Positions 1 to 7,916 are shown, counted from the stretch's first letter. The stretch is DNA of 13,347 nucleotides from Microthrixaceae bacterium (GCA_023264915.1 JAHFUU010000019.1:1-13347); one strand, 5' to 3'. Numbers and translations: made by a program. The notes: generated from the sequence alone by a model not told the origin.

Positions 1-1
1 A

Positions 2-616
2 GCTTCACAGGTCGCCAGCTCGGGTCAAGATGCCACAACGGGGACCTTCACCCCGGGGCCAGGCATGTGCCTCGTGAGCGAGGACCTGACCAGGTTGCTC
101 GAAGCGACGGCTGGCCAGTGCTCAGAAGTGGGCTGGCTTGCCCAGCGCGGGCGCGTGCCCCTCGGCTACCTCGGCGACCAGGCAAAGACAGCCAAGACCT
201 TCCCGGTCATCAAGGGCGATCGGTTCGCAGTTCCAGGTGACCGCGCGAGCTACACGGCCGAAGGGCTGCTCGACCTGTTGGGTCGCGATTCGATGACCAT
301 CAACTCCGGCGGCGAGAAGATCTTCGCGGAGGAGGTCGAGGCGGCGCTGGCGCACCACCCTGCGGTGTATGACGTCGTCGTGGCTGGCCGCCCGAGCCCC
401 CGCTGGGGGAGCGAGGTGGTCGCCATCGTCCAGCTGCGACCGGGGATGGACGCATCGATCGCTGACCTGTTGGACGAATGCGAGAGGCACATAGCTCGGT
501 ACAAGATCCCGAAGGCCGTCATCTTCGTGGACGACGTGAAGCGGAGCCCGTCGGGCAAGGCTGACTACCGCTGGGCCCGCGAGACCGCAGCGCTCGGAGT
601 CGGCTCCCCGCCATAG
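2..616 (+). CDS. Acyl-CoA synthetase (AMP-binding), C-terminal part, 5' truncated
   Basis: The reading frame is open from base 2, so the start lies upstream of the window; the ATG at 65 is internal. The visible ~204 residues cover the end of the large adenylation domain and the small C-terminal lid domain of the ANL superfamily, which activates a carboxylic acid with ATP and loads it on CoA. Visible motifs are the GTFTPGPG stretch near 40-64, the hinge LLGRDSMTINSGGEKIF (about 275-325) with its EE-VE continuation, and RSPSGKADYRW near 542-574. The Lys of that last motif (codon 557-559) is the position of the catalytic A10 lysine. The style matches actinobacterial FadD-type fatty or sterol side-chain ligases, but the substrate pocket is off-window and the acid cannot be named. 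The gene converges on the protease gene with a 16-bp gap and no terminator-like hairpin. It has no obvious tie to the menaquinone genes. Confidence 0.9.
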   Translation, partial: ASQVASSGQDATTGTFTPGPGMCLVSEDLTRLLEATAGQCSEVGWLAQRGRVPLGYLGDQAKTAKTFPVIKGDRFAVPGDRASYTAEGLLDLLGRDSMTINSGGEKIFAEEVEAALAHHPAVYDVVVAGRPSPRWGSEVVAIVQLRPGMDASIADLLDECERHIARYKIPKAVIFVDDVKRSPSGKADYRWARETAALGVGSPP

Positions 617-632
617 CCGTCTCTGTCGGGCA

Positions 633-2003
633 TCAGCTGGGGCGATCCCAGGGCGAGGACTCCGGTTGTGAGCTCGAGCCGCGCAGGGGGGGTGTCGGGG
701 GAGGTGCGCTCGGCCAACCGGTCGGTCCGACTGCACCGGGTGCCGAGGGTGCCTGACGGCCGGCTGGGATGTCACCCGGGCCGGCTGGGACGTCACCGGG
801 GCCGGCTGGGATGTGAGCCGGGCCCGCCGCGCTCGCCGGCCACCGGGGACCAGATCGTTGCGGGCCGTAGGCCTCGGAGCGGCCTGTGGCGACTGCCAGG
901 GCCTGATCGCGGTACCCCGCGTAGTCAAGCAGCTGTGCCAGCAGCTGCCTCGCCTCCGCGCCCGGGGCACCCATCGCAGCCAGCTCGTGGGCCAGCTCGC
1001 CGGTTGCCCCTGCCTGGCCAGCTGCCACCGCAGCGAGCGACTTGGCCGGACCGGCAGGCTCATGGACGAAGGACCACGCGAGCAGCGTCACGCCCTCGTC
1101 GTGCCGGCCCGATGCCAGCGCGATCGCTCCGAACAGGGACTGGCTGGGCTGCCTCGACGAACCCATGGCCTCGGCCTGGTGCTGCGCGCCGGCGATGTCC
1201 CCCCCGAAGAGTCGGGCCCACGCAAGCAGCTCGTTGCCCCATCGCTGCTCGCTCAGATCGCCGGCAACGAGGATCCCTTGATGTGCCAGGTGCTCAGCGA
1301 GGTGCGGCTGCCCACCCAGCAGGGCTCTGTGCGCCTCGACGAGAGGCTCGCTCGAGGCGTGCGACCCGGCAGACCGGTCGGTGCTCAGCTCCCTGATGTT
1401 CATGAGGCCAAGCATCCCCACGAACACCAGCAAGAAGATCCAACCGACCGACAGCGCCCACACACCGAGGCCCACGAGCACGACGAGGGAGATCACGCTG
1501 GCTATGCGGCGCCCGCGGCCGGCGAAGGCGAGATCGAGCAGAGAGGCCGCCACCACACCCCCATCGAGGGGAAGCACGGGCACGAGGTTGAGGACCGACC
1601 AGACGAGGTTCACGAACACGACCTGGTCCAGGATCACATGAGAGCCCAAGCCGGGGCTGCCGGTGAGGATGAGCGCCGGGACACCCACGACCAACAGGGG
1701 CGGGAGCGGTCCGGCGAGAGAGATCACGACGTTGCGCAACGGGGTGACCTCGCCGCTCGCGCTGGTCAACCCGCCCATCCCGTAAAGGGTGATCGACGGC
1801 TTCATCCCGTATGCCTTGAAGGCGAGAGCGTGGCCGAGCTCGTGCACCAGCACCGACAGCGCAGCGATCGTCGCGAAGCTCAACACGTACTGGCCCCCGA
1901 AGGGCGCATACATCGAGAAACCGAAGAGCAGGAGGATCATCACGAAGAACGGGTCGACCCTCACGGGAATGCCGAAGAGCCCGAACTTCGGCGCAGAAGA
2001 CAT
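633..2003 (-). CDS. M50 (site-2) family membrane metalloprotease with TPR-like C-terminal region
   Basis: This is a 456-residue integral membrane protein. Residues 1-205 hold about six hydrophobic segments, with the zinc motif HELGH at 54-58 and the second metal-ligand motif LPLDGG at 145-150, the LDG signature of the site-2 protease/SpoIVFB group. It is predicted to cut substrates within or next to the membrane. No PDZ or CBS domain is visible. Residues 210-375 are Ala/Leu-rich helices resembling degenerate TPR repeats, plausibly for partner binding. Residues 380-456 are a Pro/Gly/Ser-rich, probably disordered tail containing a short tandem repeat. The ATG at 2001-2003 is chosen because the protein begins with the family-typical GLFGIPVRVDPFF segment and because a TAGGCT hexamer lies 6 nt upstream, fitting a leaderless mRNA. 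It is divergent from ubiE with a 53-bp gap. The substrate is unknown and a link to quinone synthesis is not implied. Confidence 0.9.
   Translation of the reverse strand: MSSAPKFGLFGIPVRVDPFFVMILLLFGFSMYAPFGGQYVLSFATIAALSVLVHELGHALAFKAYGMKPSITLYGMGGLTSASGEVTPLRNVVISLAGPLPPLLVVGVPALILTGSPGLGSHVILDQVVFVNLVWSVLNLVPVLPLDGGVVAASLLDLAFAGRGRRIASVISLVVLVGLGVWALSVGWIFLLVFVGMLGLMNIRELSTDRSAGSHASSEPLVEAHRALLGGQPHLAEHLAHQGILVAGDLSEQRWGNELLAWARLFGGDIAGAQHQAEAMGSSRQPSQSLFGAIALASGRHDEGVTLLAWSFVHEPAGPAKSLAAVAAGQAGATGELAHELAAMGAPGAEARQLLAQLLDYAGYRDQALAVATGRSEAYGPQRSGPRWPASAAGPAHIPAGPGDVPAGPGDIPAGRQAPSAPGAVGPTGWPSAPPPTPPLRGSSSQPESSPWDRPS
760..822 (-). repeat. Three 21-bp tandem repeats in the protease tail
   Basis: Three head-to-tail 21-bp units lie at 760-780, 781-801 and 802-822, each beginning ccggctggga. 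They differ at only a few bases. Read on the minus strand they encode a seven-residue repeat of the PAGPGDV/I type inside the Pro/Gly-rich tail of the M50 protease. The unit is a multiple of three, so copy-number change would keep the frame. This is a likely slippage-prone, length-variable tail. Confidence 0.8.
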
Positions 2004-2009
2004 GCCTCA

Positions 2010-2015
2010 AGCCTA
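2010..2015 (-). promoter_or_regulatory. Candidate -10 (TAGGCT) of the protease gene, leaderless
   Basis: On the minus strand TAGGCT is followed by six bases and then the ATG of the protease. A start of transcription 7 nt after the hexamer would fall on the first base of the start codon. No Shine-Dalgarno-like purine run fits in the 6-nt spacer. No convincing -35 is seen. Confidence 0.45.
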
Positions 2016-2044
2016 CGGCGTGTGATGCACCCAGCGTCCTCACC

Positions 2045-2050
2045 TATCCT
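2045..2050 (+). promoter_or_regulatory. Candidate -10 (TATCCT) of ubiE, leaderless
   Basis: TATCCT lies six bases before the GTG start of ubiE, the spacing expected if the transcript begins at the start codon. It is back-to-back with the protease -10; only 29 bp (2016-2044) separate the two hexamers, so the two polymerase footprints would overlap. Confidence 0.5.
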
Positions 2051-2056
2051 GCGGCG

Positions 2057-2761
2057 GTGAGCATCGACAGTGAGCGCCTGCCCCAGGGCGAAGAGAAGGT
2101 GCGCGCCGTTCGGTCGATGTTCGACACGATCGCTCCCCGGTATGACCTGGTCAACCGGATCATGACGTTCCGGATGGATGTGGGCTGGCGCAAGCGAAGC
2201 GTCCGCAGCCTCGGGCTGCGGTCAGGGTCCCGCGTCCTGGACCTGGCTTGTGGCACCGGTGACCTGTGCCGCGAGCTGGCAGCTGCCGGGACCTTGCCGG
2301 TCGGCGTCGATCTCTCCTTTGGAATGCTGTCAGCGGCACGCACTGGCGCTCCCCTGGTGCAGGCCGATGCCACCTGCCTCCCGGTGCCCGATCGCACCCT
2401 CGACGGTGCGACATGTGGATTCGCTCTGCGCAACCTCGTTTCGCTCACCCCGTTCTTCGGAGAGCTCGCGAGGGTCCTCAGGCCCGGGGGACGGATCGCA
2501 CTGCTCGAGGTGGCCGAACCACCCAACCCGGTCCTGCGCTGGGGGCACTCCTTCTACTTCGGGAGGGTCGTGCCGCTCATCGGAGGATGGCTCTCTGATC
2601 CGGCTGCCTACAGGTACCTTCCGAGGTCGGTGTCATACCTCCCACCGGTCCCGGACATGCTGCATGCGCTGGAAGGCGCCGGCTTCGTCACGGTCGAACG
2701 GCAGCTCCTGTCCTTTGGGATAGCCCAGCTCGTGACGGCCACGAGAGCCACAGATGCCTGA
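2057..2761 (+). CDS. ubiE/menG: Demethylmenaquinone methyltransferase
   Basis: This 234-residue class I SAM methyltransferase is predicted to add the ring methyl group to demethylmenaquinone, the last step of menaquinone synthesis. The UbiE signature is clear: MFDTIAPRYDLVNRIMTF at 21-38, then D41-W44. The SAM-binding motif I VLDLACGTGDL spans 60-70, followed by GVDLS (83-87), the FALRN motif (122-126) and LRPGGRIALLE (141-151). The length is normal for the family. The GTG at 2057 is chosen because the reading frame fits the family N-terminus and a TATCCT hexamer lies 6 nt upstream. Neighbouring menF, menD, menH, menA and menE support a menaquinone rather than ubiquinone role. The stop overlaps the menF start by 8 bp, indicating co-transcription and probable translational coupling. 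Confidence 0.95.
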   Translation: MSIDSERLPQGEEKVRAVRSMFDTIAPRYDLVNRIMTFRMDVGWRKRSVRSLGLRSGSRVLDLACGTGDLCRELAAAGTLPVGVDLSFGMLSAARTGAPLVQADATCLPVPDRTLDGATCGFALRNLVSLTPFFGELARVLRPGGRIALLEVAEPPNPVLRWGHSFYFGRVVPLIGGWLSDPAAYRYLPRSVSYLPPVPDMLHALEGAGFVTVERQLLSFGIAQLVTATRATDA

Positions 2762-4037
2762 GGAGCTGCGCCGCGACGTGCGCGACCTTGCAGTCAGGAC
2801 AGCCAGGCTCGACCACGACCCCGATCCGATCGCGGTCGCGGGCCACGATGGCGTGTTCTTCGGCCGTCGTGGGCGTTCGCTGGCTGGGAGGGGGGTGGCA
2901 GGACGGATAGCACTCACCGGGGCGGCGCGCGTGCCGGGCTCTGCTTGCAGGATCGTCGAGGATGCCCTCGGCTCCATGCCGGTGCAGGACGAGGTCGGCC
3001 TCCCGGGGTGCGGGCCTGTCGCGTTCGGAGCGCTGCCATTTGACCCCAGCGCCGACACGGAGCTGGTCATCCCCGAGATCCTCGTCGGCCGCTCCGAGGA
3101 CGGCACCCGCTGGGTCAGCACCACCGGCCCGGCCTCAGACGAAGGCTGCCATGACCGGATGGTCGACGAGCTCCTGTCGGTGTGCGCGGACGTTTCGGTG
3201 CCGGCTGCACCGATCGCGGTCGATCTCTCCGTCCGCTCATGCCGTGACTCACAGGATTGGTGCAGGTCCGTAGCTGACGCTCGAGACGATCTGCGAGCCG
3301 GCCTCGCCGACAAGGTGGTTCTGGCGCGAGAGGTCCTCGTCACGACCAGCTCGGAGATCTCGGCCATGCAGACCCTTGACCGTCTGCGGTCCTCTTACCC
3401 GGGGTGCATCCTCTACTCCCTTCTCGGTTTCGTCGGGGCAAGCCCAGAGCTCCTGGTGGCCCGCTCAGGTGGCATCGTGCGATCCCATCCAATGGCAGGC
3501 AGCACCCCACGCAGCGCAGACCCCTCGGTCGACGCGCGCCTGGCCGCCGCCCTCCTGGCCTCGACAAAGGACCGCGAGGAGCACCGGATCACCATCGACA
3601 TGGTGCATGACACCTTGCTCCCGTGGTGCTCGTACCTGGACGAGGAGGCCGACCCTTCGGTGGTGGCGGTGGCCAACGTCCAGCACCTTGCAACGATGGT
3701 CGAGGGTCGCCTGTCATCCCCACCGGCTTCGGTCATCGAACTGATGACGGCCCTGCACCCGACGCCAGCCGTGTGTGGGTTCCCCCGCGAGGCGGCACTG
3801 GATCTGATCCGGCGGCACGAGCACCTCGACCGTGGCCGATATGGCGGACCGGTCGGATGGGTCGACGCAGCCGGAAACGGCGAGTGGGCGGTGGGCATCC
3901 GCTGTGCCGAGATCGCCGGAAGCACCGCTCGTCTCTTCGCAGGCGTCGGCGTCGTGGCCGACTCCGATCCGCTCACCGAGCTGGCTGAGACCCAGACCAA
4001 GCTGCTCGCCATGCTCTCGGCGATCATCCGGCCCTGA
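2754..4037 (+). CDS. menF: Isochorismate synthase (menaquinone-specific)
   Basis: This 427-residue chorismate-binding enzyme is predicted to convert chorismate to isochorismate, the entry step of the menaquinone branch. Family motifs are present: DKVVLARE (186-193) with the Lys at 187 expected to activate water; GASPELLV (228-235); HPMAGSTPR (245-253); KDREEH (272-277); HPTPAVCGFP (335-344); and RGRYGGPVGW (360-369), preceded by the Glu of RRHEHLDR near 356 expected to act as general acid. The C-terminus carries the Mg-site region FAGVGVVADSDPLTELAET. Anthranilate and salicylate synthases share the fold, but the men neighbours favour isochorismate synthase. The ATG at 2754 sits inside the last codons of ubiE (overlap ATGCCTGA), so translation is likely coupled. 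It converges on menD across 42 bp; a weak 5-bp inverted repeat there is not a convincing terminator. Confidence 0.93.
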   Translation: MPEELRRDVRDLAVRTARLDHDPDPIAVAGHDGVFFGRRGRSLAGRGVAGRIALTGAARVPGSACRIVEDALGSMPVQDEVGLPGCGPVAFGALPFDPSADTELVIPEILVGRSEDGTRWVSTTGPASDEGCHDRMVDELLSVCADVSVPAAPIAVDLSVRSCRDSQDWCRSVADARDDLRAGLADKVVLAREVLVTTSSEISAMQTLDRLRSSYPGCILYSLLGFVGASPELLVARSGGIVRSHPMAGSTPRSADPSVDARLAAALLASTKDREEHRITIDMVHDTLLPWCSYLDEEADPSVVAVANVQHLATMVEGRLSSPPASVIELMTALHPTPAVCGFPREAALDLIRRHEHLDRGRYGGPVGWVDAAGNGEWAVGIRCAEIAGSTARLFAGVGVVADSDPLTELAETQTKLLAMLSAIIRP

Positions 4038-4079
4038 ACCGAGCGCTCGTGCCCCGGTTGTTCGCCCCGCGGCAGCCGT

Positions 4080-5828
4080 TCAGATGCTCGAGCCCAACTC
4101 GATGCCCTCGATCGCTGCGGCGACGGCCTCACTCAGGTCTCGGTGCAGCAACGCGTTGAGAGGCCGGTTCGTGCCAGCCACAACCATCTGGGCACCGCCG
4201 GCCTGAAGGGACGAACGCACGAGCTGGCCAACCTCACCCTGACGGTGAGCCACCGTGCAGACGATTCCGTGCGCGGCAGCGAGCCGGGCGATGTCTGCCC
4301 GGTGCGGCGCAGCGAAGAGCCTCTCGAAACGTGACCGGTCCATGGCGCCAGCCTGTGGCAAGAGCTCGAAGATCCCCCCACCGTCGTTGTCGATGACGAC
4401 TATCGACATGTTCACGTCACGCCCGGCAAGACCCAGCATCGCGTTCGTGTCATGCAACGCGGCGACATCGCCGACGAGCACCGCCGTGGGTGCACCGGTG
4501 GCAAGGGCAACCCCCACCGCTGTCGAGACGACACCGTCTATCCCGTTCGCCCCGCGGTTCGCGAACACCCGCAGACCCTCCCTCGGGGCGGCGAACCACT
4601 CGACGTCACGTACCGGCATCGACGAGGACACGATCAGGTTGCCACCCGCGGGCACTGCGGCGACGACGTCACGGGCTATGGCCGGTTCGGTCGGGTCGTC
4701 GGTCCTGCACAAGACATCCCGGATGACCGCCGCGGCTTCTGCGTCGGCGTGAACCCACGACTCGTACCATCCCCTCGGTGCCTCGACACCGGACATCTTG
4801 CGCAGCGCGGTGGTCATCGCCTCGCACAGCGCGGACGGTTCGACCCTGAGAAGTGAGCCCAGACTGCGATCAGGGTCGAAGACCGCGCCGTCACGCTCAG
4901 CACCGACCTGCCAGCAGTCGATGCCCGCCAACCACTCCGTGAGCGCCCTGGAAGCCGGCAGCGAGCCGAGCCTCAGGACCACGTCAGGCACGAGAGCACC
5001 AGCGAGCTGGCCACAGCGCAGCAGTGAGTCGAAGTGGCTGATCGTCGCCTCGCGGGGCAGCCGGCAACCGCTGCGGGGGTCTGCCAGCACCGGCCACCGG
5101 AGCTGTGAGGCAAGGGCGTGCACCGCTTCGGGCCACTCGATGGGTGCACCGACCACCAGCGCTCCACGCCGGCCCGCGACCGCGTCGGCCAGTGAGGTGA
5201 CGTCGAGGTCCGCGGCATCACAGACCGGGTGGGGCTGGCCATGCCATGGGCGCCCCGCGGAGCGTCCCGCAGGCAACGGGCCCGGTGAGCCGAGCAACGG
5301 CTCGCGAAAGGCGAGGTTGGCATGAACCGGACCCGGCCCATGTGGGGCGTTGGTCGTCTCGAGAACGGCGCGAGCACCGATCGAGCGCCAGTGGGCAGAT
5401 CCCGCCTCGCCCGCGACACCGGGATCGACGAACCATCGCACCGCGGAGCCGAACAGATGGACCTGGTCGATGGTCTGGGGGGCACCTACGTCGTGCAGCT
5501 CAGGAGGCCGGTCTGCGGTCACCACGAGCAGCGGCACCTTCGCGTGGTGTGCCTCGATGACCGCGGGATGCAGCTCGACAGCGGCCGTTCCGCTCGTGGT
5601 GCACACGACCGCCGGGACACCAGCCGCAAGGCCGATCCCGAGCGCGAGGAACCCGCCCGAACGCTCGTCGTGGTGCACGTGGACGCGGATCTCGTCGCGG
5701 TCATCGAGTGCAAGCGCCATCGGTGTCGACCGCGAGCCCGGACAAACGACCGCATCAGTGACGCCTGCCCGCACCCACTCGTCCACGAGCGTGGCGCAGA
5801 ACGTCGCCGCTGAGGTGATCTCGTGCAT
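4080..5828 (-). CDS. menD: SEPHCHC synthase (thiamine diphosphate-dependent)
   Basis: MenD condenses isochorismate with a succinic semialdehyde unit derived from 2-oxoglutarate, using thiamine diphosphate and Mg. From the ATG at 5828 the protein has 582 residues. Motifs, with this numbering, are PGSRSTP (30-36), DERSGG with the expected cofactor-activating Glu (about 55), TADRPPELHDVGAPQTIDQ (about 104-122), SSSMPVRDVEWF (about 401-412), and the ThDP/Mg-binding motif starting GDVAALHD (about 453) and ending NDGGGIFELLP (about 481-491). A longer GTG start at 5852 would add eight residues. I prefer 5828 because ATG is there, family members start near this point, and a TACGAT -10-like hexamer lies between the two. 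The gene is divergent from menH and convergent with menF, so it is a single-gene transcript. Confidence 0.94.
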   Translation of the reverse strand: MHEITSAATFCATLVDEWVRAGVTDAVVCPGSRSTPMALALDDRDEIRVHVHHDERSGGFLALGIGLAAGVPAVVCTTSGTAAVELHPAVIEAHHAKVPLLVVTADRPPELHDVGAPQTIDQVHLFGSAVRWFVDPGVAGEAGSAHWRSIGARAVLETTNAPHGPGPVHANLAFREPLLGSPGPLPAGRSAGRPWHGQPHPVCDAADLDVTSLADAVAGRRGALVVGAPIEWPEAVHALASQLRWPVLADPRSGCRLPREATISHFDSLLRCGQLAGALVPDVVLRLGSLPASRALTEWLAGIDCWQVGAERDGAVFDPDRSLGSLLRVEPSALCEAMTTALRKMSGVEAPRGWYESWVHADAEAAAVIRDVLCRTDDPTEPAIARDVVAAVPAGGNLIVSSSMPVRDVEWFAAPREGLRVFANRGANGIDGVVSTAVGVALATGAPTAVLVGDVAALHDTNAMLGLAGRDVNMSIVVIDNDGGGIFELLPQAGAMDRSRFERLFAAPHRADIARLAAAHGIVCTVAHRQGEVGQLVRSSLQAGGAQMVVAGTNRPLNALLHRDLSEAVAAAIEGIELGSSI

Positions 5829-5837
5829 GGGACCGCC

Positions 5838-5843
5838 ATCGTA
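5838..5843 (-). promoter_or_regulatory. Candidate -10 (TACGAT) of menD
   Basis: On the minus strand TACGAT is followed by nine bases and the ATG at 5828. Transcription starting 6-9 nt after the hexamer would give a leader of 0-3 nt. If real, this excludes the GTG at 5852 as start. No Shine-Dalgarno is seen for either start. Confidence 0.4.
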
Positions 5844-5878
5844 GAACGACACCGGGCCCGGACCTGGCCCTGCGTTCT

Positions 5879-5897
5879 GCCGGGCACTCGGCCCGGC
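5879..5897. repeat. Inverted repeat in the menD-menH divergent region
   Basis: GCCGGGC (5879-5885) and GCCCGGC (5891-5897) are perfect 7-bp arms around a 5-nt loop. It lies about 36 bp upstream of the menD -10 candidate and could be an operator or chance in GC-rich DNA. The rest of the 202-bp space between menD (5828) and menH (6031) shows only the two promoter candidates. Confidence 0.3.
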
Positions 5898-6017
5898 GGG
5901 ACATGTCGTCGCCTCTGTCGTCGGTGGCCGCTGCCTGCCCTCTCGTCCCGGTCCACCAACAACGCGTCCCTACCGGCCCGATGGCTCGCGCTGCCGGGTC
6001 GAACGCGCCCTTCCCTC

Positions 6018-6023
6018 TATCCT
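6018..6023 (+). promoter_or_regulatory. Candidate -10 (TATCCT) of menH, leaderless
   Basis: This is the same hexamer, TATCCT, as at ubiE, seven bases before the GTG start of menH. The leader would be 0-1 nt. No clear -35 is visible. Confidence 0.5.
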
Positions 6024-6030
6024 TGCCGCG

Positions 6031-6816
6031 GTGGCAACAGACAGCGGCCCTGGCCTCTACGCGGTGACCCGAGGCAGCGGCCCCCGAATCGTGCTCGTGC
6101 ACGGGTTCACCCAGAACCACCGGTGCTGGGGTCCGGTCGCAGACGATCTCGCCCGCGACCACGAGATGGTTCTCGTGGACGCCCCAGGCCATGGTCGCTC
6201 CGCCGGGGTCGAGGCAGACCTTCGGACAGGCGCCGACCTGATCGCAGAGGTCGGTGGGCAGGGTACCTACCTGGGCTACTCGATGGGGGCGAGGTTCTGC
6301 CTCCAGCTCGCACTGGATCACCCCGATCTCGTCACGCGCCTAGTCGTGGTGGGAGCGAGCCCAGGCATCGCCGACGAGGACTCGCGCTCACAGCGCCGTG
6401 AGCGTGACGGCGCGCTGGCCGACCGCATGGCTGAGCTCGGGCTGCCTGCATTCATCGACGAGTGGCTGGCCCAGCCGCTGTTCGCAGGTCTCGACGCGGC
6501 TCGCGGCCTTGTGAGGGATCGTCTCGACAACACCGTCGAGGGCCTTCAGTCGAGCCTCCGCCTGGCCGGCACGGGCTCCCAGCCGTCACTGTGGCCGAGA
6601 CTGGAAGAGCTCGCGATGCCTGTCCTGGTGGTCACCGGGGCGTCGGATCACAAGTTCTGCGCCATCGCAGACGAGATGGTGCCTGCGATCGGACCCAACG
6701 CGCGACACCTCGTCGTCCCAACGGCTGGGCATGCCGCGCACCTCGAGAACCGCGATGCCTTCTTGAGCTTGCTGCGTGCCTGGCTCAGGAAGCCACAAGT
6801 GCAACGCACCTCCTGA
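6031..6816 (+). CDS. menH: Alpha/beta hydrolase, probable SHCHC synthase
   Basis: This 261-residue alpha/beta-hydrolase-fold protein is predicted to eliminate pyruvate from the MenD product to give SHCHC. Visible elements are the oxyanion segment VLVHGFTQ (21-28), DAPGHGRS (50-57), the nucleophile elbow GYSMGAR (82-88) with Ser84, an Asp near 206 (TGASDHKF) and His234 in PTAGHAAHLEN. The GYSMGxR and GHxAHLEN patterns are typical of MenH, and the gene lies between menD and menA. Generic hydrolases of this fold are hard to separate by motif alone, so the role rests partly on context. The GTG at 6031 is favoured by the TATCCT hexamer 7 nt upstream. Its stop faces the menA stop across 18 bp with no clear terminator. 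Confidence 0.85.
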   Translation: MATDSGPGLYAVTRGSGPRIVLVHGFTQNHRCWGPVADDLARDHEMVLVDAPGHGRSAGVEADLRTGADLIAEVGGQGTYLGYSMGARFCLQLALDHPDLVTRLVVVGASPGIADEDSRSQRRERDGALADRMAELGLPAFIDEWLAQPLFAGLDAARGLVRDRLDNTVEGLQSSLRLAGTGSQPSLWPRLEELAMPVLVVTGASDHKFCAIADEMVPAIGPNARHLVVPTAGHAAHLENRDAFLSLLRAWLRKPQVQRTS

Positions 6817-6834
6817 AGGACAGGCAGCGAGACT

Positions 6835-7848
6835 TCAGCCGCCCGGTGCCGACACGAAGAGGCCGGCGGACAGCAGCAGTCCGTAAGCGAGCTGGACCCG
6901 GCCGGTGGCACCCAGCACGCGGATCAGATCGGGCCCTTTCGCTCCGCTCAGCACCGCCAGAAGAGGCCGCTGGGCCAGGATCAACGCACCGAACGCGACA
7001 ACCCCCAGGATCCTGCCGCTGAGCCCGGCCACCAGCGGCAACACGACGTATGGGACCGCCATCAACACCACGTAGAGGGCTCGCGTGCGCCTGTCCCCGA
7101 GCTTGACGGCAAGGGTCCGCTTCCCCGCGATGGTGTCGCTCGGGATGTCCCGCAGGTTGTTGATGACCAGCAGGGCGGTGGCGAGGCTGCCGACCCCCAC
7201 CGATGCTCCGAACGAGAGCCAGGTCACCCGTGTGATCTGCACGTAGGTGCTTCCGAGCGTCGCGACCAGGCCGAAGAAGACGAACACGAAGGCCTCTCCG
7301 AACCCCGCGTACCCGTACGGCCGGGGGCCACCTGTGTAGAACCAGCCGGCGGCGAAGCACACCGCTCCCACCAGGACCAGCCACCAGCCCACCGCCGCGG
7401 CCAGCGACAGGCCCGCTACGCCGGCTACCCCAAAAGAAACCACAGCCGCCCTCTTGACAGCGGACGGCTGCACGAGACCTGAGCCGACCAGTCGCAGGGG
7501 CCCGACCCGGTCGGTGCTGTCGGTGCCCCTCACGCCGTCGGAGTAGTCGTTGGCGTAGTTGGTGCCGACCTGTATCGCGACGGCGACGACCATCGCCGCG
7601 AGCATCCGCCACACGATGATCCCCTTCGCGAAGCCGCCCAGGGCGACAGACCCGTTGGGCGCGTAGAGGAACCAACCGTCGCTCGGAGCCAGGCCAGCAG
7701 CACAAGCCGTCCCGACCAGAACGGGCACCACCGCAGCCGGCAGCGTCTTGGGGCGCGCCCCGGCGGCCCACAGCTTCAATCCCGCGGGTGGCTCCGGGTG
7801 GTCAGGTGGCAGCACGCGGCGCCAGCTTGGCCCACGTGGCCGGACCAC
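6835..7848 (-). CDS. menA: 1,4-dihydroxy-2-naphthoate polyprenyltransferase
   Basis: This 337-residue UbiA-family membrane enzyme attaches the polyprenyl chain to 1,4-dihydroxy-2-naphthoate, giving demethylmenaquinone, the substrate of UbiE/MenG. Both Asp-rich Mg/diphosphate motifs are present: NYANDYSDG (97-105, D101 and D104) and NNLRDIPSD (230-238, D234 and D238), followed by AGKRTLAVKLGD. About eight or nine hydrophobic segments are visible. The family-typical start ARPKTLPAAVVPVLVG appears only at residue 31, so the first ~20 Pro/Arg-rich residues are doubtful; a GTG at 7813-7815 (residue 12) or another downstream start is possible. No good Shine-Dalgarno or TANNNT hexamer supports the GTG at 7848. 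The gene is divergent from menE across 75 bp. Confidence 0.93.
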   Translation of the reverse strand: MVRPRGPSWRRVLPPDHPEPPAGLKLWAAGARPKTLPAAVVPVLVGTACAAGLAPSDGWFLYAPNGSVALGGFAKGIIVWRMLAAMVVAVAIQVGTNYANDYSDGVRGTDSTDRVGPLRLVGSGLVQPSAVKRAAVVSFGVAGVAGLSLAAAVGWWLVLVGAVCFAAGWFYTGGPRPYGYAGFGEAFVFVFFGLVATLGSTYVQITRVTWLSFGASVGVGSLATALLVINNLRDIPSDTIAGKRTLAVKLGDRRTRALYVVLMAVPYVVLPLVAGLSGRILGVVAFGALILAQRPLLAVLSGAKGPDLIRVLGATGRVQLAYGLLLSAGLFVSAPGG

Positions 7849-7910
7849 ACCAGCTCGCGCTCACCTGAGGTGGGGAACCACCAGATTGCGGCACTGCGGT
7901 GAGCGCCCCA

Positions 7911-7916
7911 TACGCT
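7911..7916 (+). promoter_or_regulatory. Candidate -10 (TACGCT) of menE, leaderless
   Basis: TACGCT lies seven bases before the GTG start of menE, giving a leader of 0-1 nt. Nothing else of note is visible in the 75-bp menA-menE gap. Confidence 0.45.

Noticed and set aside
2..616. Acyl-CoA synthetase fragment as a second menE
   Set aside because: Its lid-domain sequence (INSGGEKIFAEEVE, SPSGKADYRWA) is of the FadD type and it is separated from the men block by a convergent protease gene.
122..1063. 313-codon minus-strand frame across the acyl-CoA synthetase and protease ends
   Set aside because: It is Arg/Pro-rich, has no motif, and overlaps two well-supported genes in other frames.
813..2060. 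415-codon open frame on the plus strand opposite the protease
   Set aside because: It is a shadow of the M50 gene. Its translation is strongly biased to Arg/His/Asp/Glu, has no domain, and overlaps the whole membrane protein gene.
4037..4059. Inverted repeat AACCG/CGGTT between menF and menD as terminator
   Set aside because: The arms are only 5 bp with a 13-nt loop and no T tract, which is too weak to call.
5829..5852. GTG at 5852 as the menD start
   Set aside because: It adds eight residues without family support and would place the TACGAT -10 candidate inside the coding sequence. It is kept only as an alternative.
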